Source: Planctomycetota bacterium (GTDB taxonomy: Bacteria > Planctomycetota > Phycisphaerae > Phycisphaerales > Phycisphaeraceae). Taken from it: 64,000 bases of DNA. The notes beneath the pieces were generated by a model, which made no database searches, had not been told where the DNA came from, and saw only the letters and a program-made list of their open reading frames with translations. This document shows positions 18,123-26,114 of the stretch, one piece after another. The stretch is from positions 1,054,001-1,118,000 of the forward strand of contig CP066225.1 of NCBI GenBank assembly GCA_016350165.1. The letters are read 5' to 3'. The position numbers and the translations under genes were made by a program. Each line of letters opens with the position of its first letter. Positions within the stretch are counted from its first letter, which is position 1.

Positions 18123-18725
18123 TTACTTCGCGTTGTCATAGTCATTGTTCATCGTCGTGATGACCTGCGTAGTTAAATCAACGGTATCAGCTGAATAGAG
18201 CACCTTACGCGTCATCATCTGTGCCTGCAGTTCTTGTTGATTCTTGTAGTTACCTAAACTATCCAGCGATTCCTTCGCAATCACAATCTCATAACCGTAT
18301 GCTGTCGCAATACGATCCACTGCCGCTGCGATTTTGCGATAAATATACTCCGAGCCAACCAGTGTTTCGCGCTGCAGGCGTGCCTGTTCATACTGCTGCC
18401 ACGCCTGCATGTTATATGCCTTCATTTCGGCACTACGACGAATCTCATCGTATGCACTCGTCCCCTCAACCATGTTCAGCTGATCTTGCATGCCCTGTAG
18501 TTCTTTCTTCTTCTCGTCAAACTTGGCAACAAATTCTTGCTGTGCAATCTTTATATCTGCTTCCAAAGCGATGCGTTCCTTCAAACCTTTCATTACCTTC
18601 GCAATATCAACTGTTGCAACAGCCGTAGGCTGTGCCAACATGCGGCCAGCCGCACCAGCGCCCACAAACGCTACAAACAACAAGCAAAATGCCGTACCTA
18701 GAATGATCAACTTACGTTTCATCAT
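18123..18725 (-). CDS. OmpH/Skp family periplasmic chaperone
   Basis: A 200-residue exported protein: N-terminal hydrophobic signal (IILGTAFCLLFVAFVGAGAAG), a VATVDIAKVM strand typical of the start of mature OmpH/Skp, then long alpha-helical coiled-coil arms rich in E, K and Q (about residues 50-130), and a C-terminal YEIVIAKES strand that completes the body domain. Skp forms a trimeric cage that holds unfolded outer-membrane proteins in the periplasm. The gene lies directly upstream of the giant autotransporter on the same strand but is separated from it by a terminator. Start ATG 18725 is followed by a second ATG at 18722; the first is kept. Confidence 0.85.
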   Translation of the reverse strand: MMKRKLIILGTAFCLLFVAFVGAGAAGRMLAQPTAVATVDIAKVMKGLKERIALEADIKIAQQEFVAKFDEKKKELQGMQDQLNMVEGTSAYDEIRRSAEMKAYNMQAWQQYEQARLQRETLVGSEYIYRKIAAAVDRIATAYGYEIVIAKESLDSLGNYKNQQELQAQMMTRKVLYSADTVDLTTQVITTMNNDYDNAK

Positions 18726-19914
18726 GATGTTCTCCGAATTTTCATTCTTTAATCAGTTATATTCCCTTAACTTAAAATTGATCCAACAGCTAGTTGTTAA
18801 GTAATACGTAATTAGTTCGAACATCAGGACATTAATACATGCCATAATTAGCAATAAACCAAGTCCATATCCCAATCTTTGTAGGAGCCAAAACAAATCA
18901 CATAATTTTATAAGTAACAATGGATTACATGATGAAACAAACCTGCGCATGGCAAAATCCGATGCAATTTTATTTTTAACTAATTCCTTCCATACTGCCC
19001 TGTATCATGATCATGAAATCATTAATTATAGGAGCTAACGTATATTTAAAAAACTATGTCAGTTCAACAACCTCTACACGAACGCGTAAAGATTCTCATA
19101 AAATACTATTAATATTTATGTGCCTACAACGCGCTATGGTTCAATAAGTAACTTGCTATAACAATGTAATAACGAAAACAGAACATAATTACTTTATTTA
19201 TCACTTGACTCAAGCAATACAATGCATGCGACAAAGTGGAAACTATCCCCAAAACCTGAGAATAATGCTAATGTAGCCCATAAAAACATTCCGGTGAATG
19301 TTAGCTAAGTGTTACTCATAACACACAACCAGCATGCGGAAATATTGCTACCACACAAACAGAAGCTCAATCCACCAGTGTTTGCGATAACGATGTTACT
19401 TCCGCCCAATGCTGAAAATTCGGTTTTATATGGATATTATTGTGCGTTGCGATCGTTCAACACCGCGTGTTCTGAGAGTTGTGTGTCTAGTTTACCCGAA
19501 TCTTAGTAGCGTGCCCCATTTTTGATACCAGTCGTTATGAGAGTTTCGGCTGATGGTGATTATCCCCCTCTCACATGAGATACAAACCCTCTACTTATGG
19601 ATATTGACAGTTACTTGGTAGGTTAATGGTCATTGATTTATCTGCTAAAGCCGGAGAACAAGGCGAATGCTCGCACGAAAAGAAATCACAAACACCCTTT
19701 TATTTGTATATCATCTTCTACATACACATAACTTTTCAAAAGAGTTTTATTAAAAAATAATTCAAAAAAACTTCAGTAACATAAAGCAGAAAGTTTGCAA
19801 ATAAAAGTAGAGTAATTACCAGAGTTGCTATTTTGTCCTCAGGCAGGAACATATTGCTTCTCTCCCATATGCACACAATAGTTTGACCGCTATTTGTTAA
19901 TACGACAATACGTT
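18726..19914. other. AT-rich non-coding stretch
   Basis: No supported gene in about 1.2 kb. Short frames at 18753-18950, 19309-19506 and 19736-19939 lack ribosome sites and family resemblance. A 12-base palindrome TCATGATCATGA lies near 19007, and a minus-strand terminator-like hairpin lies at 19285-19302. Confidence 0.5.
19285..19302 (-). terminator. terminator-like hairpin
   Basis: On the minus strand AACATTC and GAATGTT pair around a four-base loop and are followed by TTTTA. The nearest upstream minus-strand gene ends at 19915, some 600 bases away, so the transcript it ends is not identified. Confidence 0.35.
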
Positions 19915-20328
19915 TTATTCGACATGGATGACTATGCATAGATGTACAATAAGACCTAGCTTTTCAGCATTCTTAATCATGTTCCGCGTTTCTTTGGATT
20001 CACCGTCCCAAATTGCAACTAAAACATCAGCGTACTCGGCCATTTTCAGATTGCGAACCGGGCCTGCTGCTCGGCCGTGTTTCTGCCAATTGAGCGGGAA
20101 CACTCTGATAGGCAAACCCATTAATCTAGCCCATTCCTCACCTGCTCGATCAATTCCTATCGCACCACCAGAGACGACTTCTCCAATCTCATCTGCAAAC
20201 GGGCAGTCCTCCATTGCATCATTAACATATTGCACATCAAACAGGTTATGACTGCCTGCAATGATGCACTTCAAACCGCTGCTTACATTCTTTGATTCTC
20301 GTGGGTATATGAGCATAGGATTACTCAC
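19915..20328 (-). CDS. DUF2493 / YspA-like SLOG-fold protein
   Basis: A 137-residue protein with a single Rossmann-like SLOG domain. KCIIAGSHNL at the N-terminal strand, VVSGGAIGIDRAGEEWA (the GGA-x-GxD nucleotide-binding turn) and AAGPVRNLKMAEYADVLVAIWDG are the signatures of the DUF2493 family. SLOG proteins bind nucleotides or nucleotide-derived ligands such as ADP-ribose; DUF2493 members are often found on mobile or phage DNA. The first ATG has no clear ribosome site. The next gene, divergent across about 250 bases, is a fragment of an ADP-ribosylglycohydrolase, which also handles ADP-ribose; whether the two were ever functionally linked cannot be told from sequence. Confidence 0.8.
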   Translation of the reverse strand: MSNPMLIYPRESKNVSSGLKCIIAGSHNLFDVQYVNDAMEDCPFADEIGEVVSGGAIGIDRAGEEWARLMGLPIRVFPLNWQKHGRAAGPVRNLKMAEYADVLVAIWDGESKETRNMIKNAEKLGLIVHLCIVIHVE

Positions 20329-20579
20329 ATTTTGTTTGTAATATCACAAACATTTTGCTTAGTTGATCCATCACATCACATCACATAGCCCCCTTCTGCT
20401 GTAGCATCATGCGCTTGTTCTTGATAATTCCATCAGTAAATACGTATTTGGCCCAAAATTTAGGACATCAAAATACATCGTGACTTACATATTTCTGATA
20501 AATCTTTGTCCGGCATATAAAATAAGAACATGAATCAGAGTTATGGCTTTAGAATCCGACTTGTTTACAGTGTAGATTT

Positions 20580-21206
20580 TTGCGATATAGAATAAATAAA
20601 ATGTTGTCAACTGAATTTCAAGAAATAGATAGATACATTTTCGCATTTAATCTGGAAATGCGTCTTGCATTTTGGACAAGAGGTGAAATAACGCATTGTA
20701 TCGGTTCAGTCTCACTATTCATTATCATCTGCCAACAAGCAAATGCCCTTTACGCAATGGCTATTGCACACGCAATCCAATCTGAAGCAGATAAGCAGTT
20801 TGTCTATGATTCGATTTGTGGATGGGCAATTAAATTGGATGTTGATCGCCAACTCATAGATTTGATTGCTATCGCCGCCGAACATTCCCCTCAAGATTTC
20901 ACGCAACAGCAAGGTTGGGTATGTATTGCTTTTCAGAATGCACTCTGGCAACTACTACACGCCCCATCGTTGCAAACTGGCATAACAGATACTGTCATGC
21001 GTGGCGGAGACACCGATACCAATGCAGCGATATGCGGAGCCTTGCTGGGAGCCGTGTATGGTATCGATCAAGTTCCAGACCAATGGTTAAAGTGTATTTT
21101 GAATTGTAAACCAGAACCACATAACCCCAACGTTCAACATCCACGCCCACAAAAATATTGGCCGTGTGACGCCTTCGAACTGGTAACGCAATTGATAGGT
21201 GTCTAA
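20580..21206 (+). pseudogene. ADP-ribosylglycohydrolase, N-terminal half missing
   Basis: The C-terminal half contains the family hallmark MRGGDTDTNAAICGALLGA (residues about 140-158), whose Asp residues bind the two Mg ions, and an ANALYAMAIAHAI helix typical of the DraG/ARH fold. The family is normally around 300 residues and has a second metal site near the N-terminus with a DDT-type motif; here the frame begins abruptly with MRYRINKMLSTEFQEIDRY and that motif is absent. The upstream 250 bases do not contain it in another frame that I can see. The enzyme removes ADP-ribose from arginine or similar substrates; with half the active site missing it is probably inactive. It could be a live shortened variant, but a decayed gene is more likely. 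Confidence 0.7.
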
Positions 21207-21285
21207 AAGCAATTACTAAACTACGTGTCTTGTGCAGCATTAACACTGTGTTAATTCAGTCATATCATCAAATAACACTTAAGCT

Positions 21286-21693
21286 TTATGCTTGCTTGTT
21301 TGTATCACCTTCTACCAACTCACCCGCAGCTATATTTTGCTGAAACATCGCCGCTTGTATTTTCTTGAATATCTTACTATCAGCCGTTGCGAGGAATTGA
21401 CGCCCATCTTTGAACTTAACCGTAAAAGTAATCTCTTTCTTCTTTCCGCCAAGAAGCAACCCCGCAAGCAACCCTACCGGCCCCAGAATTAGTGAACCAA
21501 CTGCAGCTAGCCCAAAGGCATCACTAACTCTTTGCATATGTTCCTCAGTTTTAACTTCAAATGAGTCTACTTCATTCAAAGGCACAAATTCACCACGGAA
21601 TCGATGCGCTTGTGTTCTCAAGCGAAAACCACCCCGAACATAGTCGTTGTAACCAGTTAGAAAATTGCCTGCATGAATTTTGATATATGCCAT
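21286..21693 (-). CDS. small protein with glycine-rich membrane hairpin, unknown
   Basis: A 135-residue protein not assigned to a named family. Residues 1-55 look like strands of a small beta-domain (FRGEFVPLNEVDSFEVKTEE); a glycine/leucine-rich hydrophobic stretch follows (GSLILGPVGLLAGLLLGGKKK, about residues 66-86); then two strands (ITFTVKFKDGRQFLATAD) and a helix. The layout recalls small bacterial PH-like proteins with an inserted membrane hairpin. The same architecture, beta-domain plus glycine-rich hydrophobic hairpin, is why a membrane-associated role seems likely. No operon partner. Confidence 0.55.
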   Translation of the reverse strand: MAYIKIHAGNFLTGYNDYVRGGFRLRTQAHRFRGEFVPLNEVDSFEVKTEEHMQRVSDAFGLAAVGSLILGPVGLLAGLLLGGKKKEITFTVKFKDGRQFLATADSKIFKKIQAAMFQQNIAAGELVEGDTNKQA

Positions 21694-22155
21694 CGCCTAG
21701 AAAACCCTATTCTTTGTAATGCCCGGTCATAAGATGTAGATAACAGAGAAACAGATGATTTTTTACACGATGTTAAAGCTACATCTTTTAAAAACAATAG
21801 ATGTTTTGACATGAGCACTTGTGTTGCCGGGGCAATGATCACTTTTTTATTGTTTTGTCTCTTTGTAACCCGCTGATTGAATAATAACATTACCAGACAG
21901 CTTTTGATCTTGCCGTATATGCTGATTAAAAGTGCTACTTAGCGCTAGTTTTCGTATACACACTTGCGTTGATACCGTGTTCTCTGCATTTTTTATTTTT
22001 TTACCCTTTGAGATGCTCCATTCGAATAATAACACTACTGGAGCACTTTTTAGGGGTCACAAAAATCACGATTTTGGCTAACTTTTGCGCTGTTTTTGGT
22101 TTTTACGCTCATATTTTTGACGGTTTAAATGATCGTAAAACACACCTACTTTTAG
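21694..22155. other. non-coding stretch with a 145-bp degenerate tandem repeat
   Basis: Two segments align at a constant 145-base offset: GCACTTGTGTTG near 21815 with ACACTTGCGTTG near 21960, and TTGAATAATAACATTACCAG (21877-21896) with a near copy at 22022-22041. Overlapping short minus-strand frames (21657-21890 and 21847-22035) start with similar peptides (MLLFNQRVTK and MLLFEWSISK), as expected from the duplication, but neither has coding support. Confidence 0.45.
21750..22041. repeat. 145-bp degenerate tandem duplication
   Basis: At least 80 bases of each copy align with no net gap at an offset of 145. Identity is moderate; the most conserved parts are CACTTG-GTTG and AATAATAACA. The outer limits are approximate. 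Confidence 0.45.
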
Positions 22156-23034
22156 CTATTGCTCGATAATCGAACTGCAACCCCATTCATCATCTCCGAT
22201 ATACCGAAGCGTGACTGAAAATCTGTTCCTAACAATCGCACCAAATGAGTTGGTTGCATCAACATACATATTGACGACATACCACCCCTTGCCCAATTCC
22301 TTCACGCAATCATCTGCACGCTGCCTGCCAAAGTCAGCTGATTTCGGGTTTTTCAGCTTCTGCTTTATGAATACTTTTGCCATACTCAATGCATCGTAAA
22401 CAGATGCACTGGCGATCTCTTTTTCTAACGCTAATTGTTCTTGTTCTCTTGCCTGCCGCTCTTTTTCAGCCTTCTTCTGCGCTAAGAACTGATCATAGAA
22501 TGTTGCCGCCTGTTCATCCGCAAAGCGCAACTCATATCCACGCTGATAAGCCTCTTCAGCATACTGTTTAGCCAACCGCTCATTACTCTGTGCGTCGTAA
22601 TAGGCAATCAAACGAGCAATCACAATCTTTTGGTTGTTTAAACCAAGCAATGACTTGGAGCCATTAAACAGTTCTTCATAAGTTGCCGCAGCCTTCTCAT
22701 GCTCACCATTCTTCCATGCTGCATGCGCTTGCTTCAATTCACCTAAAACCCCTCGCTCATCAATCTTCATCCCCATCATCAACAAGCTGAAGATCATTAC
22801 AAACAGTAACCATCTTTTTGTTCCATGCTTCAGCACTATGGGTGCGCCACCCATATTCACCATCTTCATCCGCAAGCTCTTTATTGCCAACAGAACAATA
22901 CAAGCCAACGCCATACCGCCCAACAACACCGTCCCCAATACGCGTAGCTCGCCTACCACCCCGATCACCATCAGAATAATAAAACCCCACAACACAAATC
23001 CCCACTTACCGATTTTCTGTTCGTCCTGACTCAT
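22156..23034 (-). CDS. membrane protein with tetratricopeptide-like and C-terminal beta domain, unknown
   Basis: A 292-residue protein, third gene of a minus-strand operon. Three hydrophobic segments near the N-terminus (about residues 10-27, 31-50 and 73-90) anchor it in the inner membrane. Residues 95-175 are helical with a pattern like a tetratricopeptide pair (AHAAWKNGEHEKAAATYEEL; RLAKQYAEEAYQRGYEL), then a charged coiled coil (QKKAEKERQAREQEQLALEK). The last 85 residues (KVFIKQKLKNPKSADF ... VVNMYVDATNSFGAIVRNRF) match a small domain seen at the end of many bacterial hypothetical proteins, fused to various N-termini. It starts 63 bases after the CsgG-like gene. Role unknown; an envelope function is inferred from its neighbours. 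Confidence 0.65.
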   Translation of the reverse strand: MSQDEQKIGKWGFVLWGFIILMVIGVVGELRVLGTVLLGGMALACIVLLAIKSLRMKMVNMGGAPIVLKHGTKRWLLFVMIFSLLMMGMKIDERGVLGELKQAHAAWKNGEHEKAAATYEELFNGSKSLLGLNNQKIVIARLIAYYDAQSNERLAKQYAEEAYQRGYELRFADEQAATFYDQFLAQKKAEKERQAREQEQLALEKEIASASVYDALSMAKVFIKQKLKNPKSADFGRQRADDCVKELGKGWYVVNMYVDATNSFGAIVRNRFSVTLRYIGDDEWGCSSIIEQ

Positions 23035-23097
23035 TCGTTCAATCCTTATCTATATCTATATGTTCGTTTGCTTGATGACTGATCACATCCGTATGTA

Positions 23098-24087
23098 TTA
23101 CTGAAAAAGTTCATCCACCGTCTGCTTCGTTTGCTTTGCACCTCTACTCTGCGCTTGTTCCCCATCCTTTTCCTGCAACTTACACAGATCGCCCCTTTGT
23201 ATTTCACCATGCAGTAACGCATATACCGCAATGCTCATCTTCGCATCTACTTCCGTCACTTCGACCAGACCGATGCGCTTTTTCGCTGCCCCGAGTACCA
23301 AACCCGTATCCGGATCTTTAATGACCTGCCCTTTGCGGTACACCACAAACCGGTCTCCCTTCTTGATGTGATTGTCCGAGCCCTGGTTCAGATACACCTG
23401 CTCATCTGCCACATGCACGATCTTGATCGGGAAGATCTCATCAAGCACCAGCTTCGTCAGCTTCGCAACCAGTTCTTCCTGTGCAAGTTCAAAATACTTA
23501 TTGGGAATGCTCGGCGTTTCCAGTGCATTGATCTTGTAATCAAACGTTGCCGATTCCGCCGTCATGATCTGCCCTGTCTCAGTATTGACCATGCGGATAC
23601 TCGCTTTGATTGAGATCACTCCTTTACGCGTGATCCGGTTCGTGTAAGGCACCTTCTTCTCACTCACCTGCTGCTCAATATTGTCCAACGAACCAAACAG
23701 CAGCAGGTCCGCCCCGAGCATCTTCCCCATCTCGACATGATGCTTCTTGGAATCCGCATACGAGCTATCCGACAGATCCGCTTCCTTTAACAACTTCTCA
23801 AGTTGCGATCTTTCAACTACCTTTAAACGTTTAGACTTCACCAGCGCTGTCACCACCTTATTCGTCAGCAGATTCGTCGTCTTCGGCAATTCCTGCACCT
23901 TCATCTGTTCGCGTGATCTGCCGCCCTGATTCGCTTTAACCGATACGCCCCGATTCACGCTCGGCAACTGAAAATCAAACACAGCAATCGTCGGCAGCGT
24001 CTTCTTCGCTTGCTGCGCAAACACTTCACCGCACATCACACCCATCATCAAACCGATTGCCGCTAAAAAACAAACGCTCTTTTTCAT
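23098..24087 (-). CDS. CsgG-like secretion/assembly protein
   Basis: About 329 residues: signal peptide (KKSVCFLAAIGLMMGVMCGEVFAQ), then a CsgG-type domain with TIAVFDFQLP, LTNKVVTALVKSKRLKVVERSQLEKLLKE and MLGADLLLFGSL, and a C-terminal domain with GDRFVVYRKGQVIKDPDTG. CsgG proteins form outer-membrane pores or periplasmic assemblies for surface-fibre export (curli) and related envelope work; here the lipobox Cys of true CsgG is missing, so it is more like the soluble FlgO/CsgG-domain group. The start at 24087 is chosen over the upstream ATG 24126 because AAGGAAAGAG lies just ahead of it and the signal peptide follows directly. Co-transcribed with 24161 (73-base gap) and 22156. Confidence 0.75.
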   Translation of the reverse strand: MKKSVCFLAAIGLMMGVMCGEVFAQQAKKTLPTIAVFDFQLPSVNRGVSVKANQGGRSREQMKVQELPKTTNLLTNKVVTALVKSKRLKVVERSQLEKLLKEADLSDSSYADSKKHHVEMGKMLGADLLLFGSLDNIEQQVSEKKVPYTNRITRKGVISIKASIRMVNTETGQIMTAESATFDYKINALETPSIPNKYFELAQEELVAKLTKLVLDEIFPIKIVHVADEQVYLNQGSDNHIKKGDRFVVYRKGQVIKDPDTGLVLGAAKKRIGLVEVTEVDAKMSIAVYALLHGEIQRGDLCKLQEKDGEQAQSRGAKQTKQTVDELFQ

Positions 24088-24160
24088 CACTCTTTCCTTA
24101 ATATCTATCTGCATATTAGTTCTCACATTCCCCCCCTAGGTTCAATCTTTACGTCATGTT

Positions 24161-24850
24161 TCACCTTGAAACCGTAGGCAGATCACGTGTCATCTTCTGA
24201 ATCACTTTCCGCGCCAGTTTCGCCTGCTCCGGCTCAAGTGCATTACCAACTAACGCTCCTGCCGCAACGCCTGCCCCTGCACCAATAGCAGTCCCCGTAT
24301 TCTTGTCATCAAACTGACTGCCCAGGACAGCCCCTGATAAACCGCCAACCAGCCCGCCGCCGATTGTGCCTAGTCCCTTCTTCAAACTCCCATTGCCTTC
24401 ACCCATCCAAAGCAGCTCCCCACTGCTCACATCACTCATCTTTGCCGTCATACTGATCCGCTCCCCAAACTCGCTTACATTCACAACTAACATGGTGTTA
24501 ATGTTCTTAATCCGCAGTTTTTCCTTGCGGCCAGACGTGATCCCTGAACTCTGCTGAAAATCAACCTCTGTAATCACTTCTTCCAAGTTCGCTCGATCTG
24601 CGATCGAATACCCCTTCTTCATCAGTTGCATCCCAAACAGATCCGCCACCTCCTTGCGCTGCATCTTACCGAGCACATCACTCCCATCCGACACCACCAC
24701 GCCAATCCGACCCAGCGCATCGAAGCGCATATTAGAACTCGTAAAACTCTCACCGCTCGCGCATCCAAACATCAATGCGCAAACGGCAAGTAGTGCCAAC
24801 AAGGGCGGCCAAGTAAACCGTACATCGTCAGATATATCATTAATTTTCAT
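24161..24850 (-). CDS. lipoprotein with glycine-zipper domain, CsgG-operon partner
   Basis: About 229 residues. A lipobox (LMFGC, Cys near residue 30) follows a hydrophobic segment, so it is a lipoprotein. Residues 40-135 resemble the CsgG/GNA1162-type alpha-beta domain (RIGVVVSD, KGYSIADRANLEEVITEVD). The C-terminus is a glycine zipper (GTIGGGLVGGLSGAVLG and GTAIGAGAGVAAGALVG), a motif that packs membrane helices and is common in outer-membrane lipoproteins. The start at 24850 is chosen over 24889 because of AGGAG about ten bases ahead. First gene of the operon 24850-22156; its leader holds the structured RNA at 24967-25190. Confidence 0.7.
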   Translation of the reverse strand: MKINDISDDVRFTWPPLLALLAVCALMFGCASGESFTSSNMRFDALGRIGVVVSDGSDVLGKMQRKEVADLFGMQLMKKGYSIADRANLEEVITEVDFQQSSGITSGRKEKLRIKNINTMLVVNVSEFGERISMTAKMSDVSSGELLWMGEGNGSLKKGLGTIGGGLVGGLSGAVLGSQFDDKNTGTAIGAGAGVAAGALVGNALEPEQAKLARKVIQKMTRDLPTVSR

Positions 24851-24966
24851 AAACTCATTACTCCTGTAATCATGAATTTTCAAATTCAAAGGGCAAGATA
24901 GCTACATGCTCATCCAGCACGTTAACCAATAAACAAACAACTAATTTGATGCACCAACGACCATAC

Positions 24967-25190
24967 AAAAAGGGCGAACGTCGCTGGTTCCATTTCACAC
25001 AGAGGCTGTAGCAAGCCTAGCAATGAAAATGGTCAACGAGTCCGCCCATAACTGAGGCGAACCCGAGTGCCATACCTCATTGCTTGTGAAATTGCTACAT
25101 TCCTGTGTGAGGTTCTGTTACTCGAGATCGTTAGATCTTCGCTATATTGTTGCAGCCCTTCGCTCGGCTGCCATGTTTCTGTTTCCTTTC
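24967..25190 (-). ncRNA. rod-shaped structured RNA / leader of the CsgG-like operon
   Basis: Three consecutive perfect 8-bp helices stack into one long hairpin: 24995-25002 with 25103-25110, 25007-25014 with 25092-25099, and 25019-25026 with 25077-25084, with short internal loops. On the minus strand the RNA ends GTTCGCCC followed by TTTTT (24967-24971). GGGCGGAC (25040-25047) can instead pair with that GTTCGCCC, so a terminator helix competes with the rod. A 10-codon frame (25174-25142) with AAAGGAAA ahead lies in the 5' part. The layout fits a 6S-like RNA or a riboswitch/attenuator for the operon starting at 24850; I cannot name a known family. AGGCT / AGCCT inside the 3' arm can also form a small side hairpin. 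Confidence 0.45.
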
Positions 25191-25202
25191 AATCAACAGA
25201 TA

Positions 25203-25248
25203 ATGTTGACACTTAATAATTACACCGCTTTGGAATTCTTGTCAACAT
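25203..25248. promoter_or_regulatory. inverted TTGACA pair upstream of the structured RNA
   Basis: ATGTTGACA (25203-25211) and TGTCAACAT (25240-25248) are a perfect 9-bp inverted repeat 28 bases apart. Read on the minus strand the distal half gives a consensus -35 (TTGACA, 25245-25240) with AATTAT at 18 bases as a possible -10, placing a start near the structured RNA. The symmetry also suits a regulator dimer. Confidence 0.4.
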
Positions 25249-25880
25249 CCACTTCGTTACCTGCTTCATTTTAAAGCATATTTTAGAAATACATCACATC
25301 TAAATCAGATTCAAAATTTTATTAATGTCCCATAATTCAAAGATTTCCGCTTAATTCCCTTAGATTCCCAAGGGTTCGTTTCAGGTCTGCGGAAAGTTCT
25401 AATCAAATTTGCAGAACAGGGAATCAGGCTAAAAAGTATCAAAAGAACTGAATTGCATACCCAATGTAAACGATGACTTGAGTGTGCTGATAAGCATCTA
25501 CGTGAAAGTCAAAATCATGTAGGGTCAAGCTTGCACAGACCGCTATCGGTCATGTACAAGATACTGAGATTGACATTTCTTAATAATAAGCTGGTTGCCC
25601 CAGTGTGAATCACACGGTCAGAGAGTAGAGGGTAAGGAATGCTTATTGAAAATAACAACAGCTATTGATTTAGATTTGACAGCGTTCATTGCGCTTCAAC
25701 ATGCACCATGCATGCTCTATCCTTTGGGCATTCAATAGCTTGTTGTACCCTTTAATAATCGAGTCATGATTACGGATACTCCGTAGCAATCGTCTTAATA
25801 AGTGATTGTCTAAACACCCATCGTTTTGTTGTCCATCAACGTAACCGCGCGATAGCTGCGCACAAATCGAGAGGAGATCT

Positions 25881-26114
25881 ATGAAAAGATCAAGAAAACA
25901 AACGAATTGGATTCCACCGCAAGAGCCTGACGAGCAGTCGCTCTTAATCGATGCTAACACCGTTGCCAAACAACTGGGCTGCTGTACGAAAACGGTATAC
26001 AAGCTTGCGAAAGACCACAAGATCAAATCACGCCCCATTGGCCGCCTGCGCAAATTCAAGCAGCAGGATGTTCTGGATTTTATTGAAAACTCTCAAGGAG
26101 AAACAGATGAGTGA
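25881..26114 (+). CDS. excisionase-type helix-turn-helix protein
   Basis: A 77-residue protein of the MerR-like excisionase (HTH_17) family: LLIDANTVAKQLGCCTKTVYKLAKDHKIKSRPIGRLRKFKQQDVLDFIE shows the helix-turn-helix followed by a short wing. Such proteins are recombination directionality factors or small regulators on integrative elements. GAGGAGATCT precedes the ATG. Its stop overlaps the start of the next gene by eight bases (ATGAGTGA), so the two are translationally coupled. With the recombinase at 28163 it forms the integration module of the element. Confidence 0.8.
   Translation: MKRSRKQTNWIPPQEPDEQSLLIDANTVAKQLGCCTKTVYKLAKDHKIKSRPIGRLRKFKQQDVLDFIENSQGETDE

Larger units (their letters stand above)
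24890..25880. other. leader and junction region between CsgG operon and integrative element
   Basis: No protein gene. It contains the structured RNA (24967-25190), its candidate promoter with a symmetric TTGACA pair (25203-25248), and, near the element end, a 13-base palindrome GTGTGAATCACAC at 25603-25615. I looked here for a copy of the tRNA-Ile 3' end that would mark the left end of the element and did not find one. Confidence 0.5.

Noticed and set aside
19736-19939. 67-codon minus-strand frame with a hydrophobic end
   Set aside because: It overlaps the end of the SLOG gene, has no ribosome site and sits in AT-rich sequence where hydrophobic codons arise by chance.
20366-20385. CATCA-type microsatellite near 20370
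   Set aside because: Only a few tandem CATCA units; too short to mean more than chance or slippage.
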